Below are positions 6,753 to 8,427 of a stretch of DNA of 8,427 bases, in pieces. Numbering within the stretch: position 1 is the stretch's first letter; each line of letters begins with the position of its first letter. This stretch comes from Mycobacteriaceae bacterium (lineage in GTDB: Bacteria; Actinomycetota; Actinomycetes; Mycobacteriales; Mycobacteriaceae). Below the pieces are notes generated by a model, which did not search any database, was not told the origin of the DNA, and worked only from the letters and a program-made list of their open reading frames with translations. Made by a program: the position numbers and the translations under genes. Location: NCBI GenBank assembly GCA_019242135.1, contig JAFAWC010000558.1:1-8427 (forward strand). Direction: 5' to 3'.

Positions 6753-6888
6753 GTCTGTTGACTCCTCGAGCTCAGTCGTGCGGGTCGACCTCTGGCTTAC
6801 CACAGCACATCTTTCCCCACAGCGCCCGAAGCCCAAGCCTTCACCCCGTGGCAATATCGAATACGACTTATTGAGGAGAGAGGCTTCG
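6753..6888. other. Divergent intergenic region, sucB / unknown gene
   Basis: These 136 bases separate the divergent starts of sucB (minus) and the 112-residue gene (plus), so both promoters should lie here or just beyond. The sucB side ends in a GAGGAG ribosome-binding site 9 bases before ATG 6752. The plus side has an AT-richer patch at about 6852-6872 (around CAATATCGAATACGACTTA) that could hold a -10 element, but no convincing -35/-10 pair was found in either direction. No pentamer array like that before glnA1 was seen. Confidence 0.5.
6874..6880 (+). promoter_or_regulatory. Ribosome-binding site deciding a TTG start
   Basis: AGGAGAG lies eight bases before the TTG at 6889-6891. No ATG or GTG exists in frame near the start of the reading frame, so this box selects TTG 6889 over the neighbouring in-frame TTG codons at 6871 (before the box) and 6895 (rather far). 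Confidence 0.7.
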
Positions 6889-7227
6889 TTGGGATTGTTC
6901 GACAGGTTGCGGGGCGCTCGCGGCGGCGGCTTTGAGGTGGGCACCGCCGCGGATCACGTCTATCTGCGGGACTGGGCCCGCGCCCGCCGCGGGGTTGAGG
7001 CGTTCGTGGAGCCACAGACCAGCGTGACTGAGGTCACCGTGGTTCTCGTGGCTGGCGACGGCGAGTGGACGCGGCGCCGGGTTGGTGGGGAAGCGGGCGC
7101 GCGCCGGCTGGGTGAGCAGCTGCAGATCCCGGTCTACGACGTCCAGCGGGTCGGCTATCCGCAGCGGATGCGCGACTATGACGCGCGTCGTCGCGAAGAG
7201 CGCCACCGAGCGGCAGAGGAACAATGA
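6889..7227 (+). CDS. Conserved-looking protein of unknown function, 112 residues, upstream of ephD
   Basis: I do not recognise the family. The TTG start at 6889, eight bases after AGGAGAG, gives MGLFDRLRG, an amphipathic N-terminal helix common in small actinobacterial cytosolic proteins. The middle (about 17-90) mixes predicted strands and helices: [10 protein letters not shown], a strand [19 protein letters not shown], then a helix and [15 protein letters not shown]. The last 20 residues are strongly charged, Arg/Glu-rich and probably helical. There is no signal peptide or membrane segment, and no cysteine pair or nucleotide-binding motif. Its TGA overlaps the ATG of ephD as ATGA, so the two are surely translated from one message and are likely to act together or be needed in fixed ratio. 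Strong third-position GC and a well-placed ribosome-binding site argue that it is real. Confidence in coding is high; function is unassigned. Confidence 0.82.
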   Translation: MGLFDRLRGARGGGFEVGTAADHVYLRDWARARRGVEAFVEPQTSVTEVTVVLVAGDGEWTRRRVGGEAGARRLGEQLQIPVYDVQRVGYPQRMRDYDARRREERHRAAEEQ

Positions 7228-8427
7228 CCCAGCGATTCGTCAGCAACGGCGACGTGCGGATCGCCATCTACGAGCAGGGCAATCCCGATGGGCCGACGGT
7301 GGTCATGGTTCACGGCTGGCCCGACTCGCACGCGCTGTGGGACGGCGTGGTGCCGCTGCTGGCCGACCGGTTTCGCGTGATCACCTATGACAACCGCGGT
7401 GTCGGCCCGTCGTCGTCGCCGAAGCAGTACACCGAGTACACGGTGGAGCGCCTCGCCGATGACGTAGCGGCCGTCATCGACGAGGTCAGCCCGAACCGGC
7501 CGGTCCACCTGCTCGCCCACGACTGGGGTTCGGTGTCGGTGTGGGCATACCTCACACGTCCCGATGCGGGTGAGCGCGTCGTGTCGTTCACGTCGCTGTC
7601 GGGCCCGAGCCGCGACCACCTCGTCGCGTGGCTGTTCGACAGCCTGAAGCGGCCATACCGGCCGCAGACCTTCATGCGGGCATTGTCCCAGGTGCTGCGG
7701 CTGAGCTATATGGCGGTGTTCTCGGTGCCTGTGCTGACGCCGGCGATCGTGCGGGCCGTGGCGAGCCCACGGCGGGTGCAGCTCGCCCTGTCGCTGACCG
7801 ACTGGATTCCAGCCGGGCAGATACACCATTCCCCCCGGCTCGCGCGCGATGCCGCGAACTCACTGAAAGTCTACCGCGCCAACTACTTTCGTTCGTTCTC
7901 CGGACGCGTCCGGCGCGAACAGGTTGTCGACGTCCCGGTGCAGGTCGTCGTCAACACGCGCGACCGCTACGTGCGGCCGCACATCTACGACGAGCTGGCG
8001 CGTTGGGTGCCGCGGCTTTGGCGCCGCGACATCCGGGCCGGGCACTGGTCGCCGTTCTCCCACCCGCGGGTGCTGGCGGCCGCCGTCGCCGAGATGGTGG
8101 ATGTCAGCGAGAAACGGCCGCCGAGCCGCGCGATGCGCCGCGCGAGAGTCGGCGCCCGCCGGGAACCGTTCGACGACGTGCTGGTCGCGGTCACCGGTGC
8201 GGGCAGCGGGATCGGTCGGGCCACCGCCATGGAGTTCGCCCGTCTGGGTGCCGAGGTCGTGGTCAGCGACGTCGATGAGAACCGCGTTCGGCAGACCGCC
8301 GAGGACATCAAGGCGAAAGGTGGCCTCGCGCACCCCTACTTACTGGATGTGTCTGACGCGAACGCGGTGGAGGCCTTCGCCGAAAAGGTGTGCGATGCGC
8401 ATGGCGTTCCAGACGTGGTGGTGAACA
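7224..8427 (+). CDS. ephD: EphD-type epoxide hydrolase / short-chain dehydrogenase fusion (3' end beyond window)
   Basis: Two-domain enzyme; the first 401 residues are present and the full mycobacterial EphD is about 590. The alpha/beta-hydrolase domain (about 1-285) has the oxyanion motif HGWP (30-33), nucleophile D100 in LLAHDWGSVSVW, probable acid D247 in NTRDRYVRP and base H274 in AGHWSPF; an Asp nucleophile in HDWG is the mark of epoxide hydrolases rather than esterases. After an Arg-rich linker (about 286-318) a classical SDR domain begins with the NAD(P)-binding motif TGAGSGIG (324-331) and an Asp in VVVSDVD; the sequence stops at DVVVN, just before the expected NAG motif and catalytic Ser/Tyr/Lys. 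The mycobacterial homologue has been tied to epoxy-mycolate metabolism; whether the SDR half is active cannot be judged here. The start ATG 7224 overlaps the upstream stop by four bases. Confidence 0.93.
   Translation, partial: MTQRFVSNGDVRIAIYEQGNPDGPTVVMVHGWPDSHALWDGVVPLLADRFRVITYDNRGVGPSSSPKQYTEYTVERLADDVAAVIDEVSPNRPVHLLAHDWGSVSVWAYLTRPDAGERVVSFTSLSGPSRDHLVAWLFDSLKRPYRPQTFMRALSQVLRLSYMAVFSVPVLTPAIVRAVASPRRVQLALSLTDWIPAGQIHHSPRLARDAANSLKVYRANYFRSFSGRVRREQVVDVPVQVVVNTRDRYVRPHIYDELARWVPRLWRRDIRAGHWSPFSHPRVLAAAVAEMVDVSEKRPPSRAMRRARVGARREPFDDVLVAVTGAGSGIGRATAMEFARLGAEVVVSDVDENRVRQTAEDIKAKGGLAHPYLLDVSDANAVEAFAEKVCDAHGVPDVVVN

Noticed and set aside
4206..6761. An 851-codon open frame on the plus strand opposite sucB, the epimerase gene and lipB.
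   Set aside because: It is fully antisense to well-identified genes, its product is Arg/Gly/Leu-rich with no recognisable domain, and such long open frames are expected opposite GC-biased third codon positions.
5629..6888. Upstream part of the plus-strand frame that ends at 7227, which would extend the 112-residue protein by 420 residues.
   Set aside because: The extension is antisense to sucB and Ser/Thr/Ala-rich. The ribosome-binding site at 6874-6880 marks the real start at TTG 6889.
6753..6944. N-terminal extension of SucB to an ATG at 6944.
   Set aside because: The conserved lipoyl domain begins [14 protein letters not shown] at 6752 with a good GAGGAG site just ahead, and the extension overlaps the divergent gene.
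7176..8333. Minus-strand open frames opposite ephD.
   Set aside because: ephD on the plus strand has intact catalytic motifs through the whole span; these frames are Arg/His-rich mirror products.

Overview
This window is chromosomal core sequence from a high-GC actinobacterium, almost certainly a mycobacterium (Mycobacterium or Mycolicibacterium). The translated proteins read very close to what I recall of the M. tuberculosis Rv2214c-Rv2220 block (ephD, dlaT/sucB, Rv2216, lipB, lipA, Rv2219, Rv2219A, glnA1), in the same gene order. No mobile element, tRNA, rRNA, CRISPR array or phage remnant was seen. Coding density is very high: the only gaps above 30 bases are 1249-1399 and 6753-6888.

Layout. 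(1) Positions 1-1248, minus strand: glnA1, type I glutamine synthetase, cut by the window edge after residue 416 and just past its adenylylation tyrosine. (2) Positions 1249-1399: divergent control region. It holds four pentamers spaced exactly 11 bp apart that match the GlnR operator pattern, plus a candidate leaderless promoter for the next gene. (3) Positions 1400-1777, plus strand: a small RDD-family membrane protein whose stop codon directly abuts the stop of the gene facing it. (4) Positions 6752-1778, minus strand: a tight five-gene cluster sucB/dlaT - TIGR01777-family epimerase - lipB - lipA - DUF4191 membrane protein, with junctions of +18, +9, -4 and +23 bases. (5) Positions 6889 to the window end, plus strand and divergent from sucB: a 112-residue protein of unknown function with a TTG start, overlapping by ATGA the start of an EphD-type alpha/beta hydrolase-SDR fusion that runs off the window.

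How the genes fit together. The minus-strand cluster joins a lipoylated E2 acyltransferase with two lipoyl domains to the two enzymes that make its cofactor in place: LipB transfers octanoate to the lipoyl-domain lysine and LipA inserts the two sulfurs. glnA1 is the central ammonia-assimilation enzyme and carries a GlnR-like operator. The ephD side concerns lipid or epoxide chemistry, probably of the cell envelope. Nothing here looks like a wholly new system. The points most worth a second look are the regular GlnR-like array, the unknown protein translationally coupled to EphD, two TATCCT boxes placed for leaderless transcripts, and an in-frame 18-bp duplication in the unusually acidic first linker of SucB.
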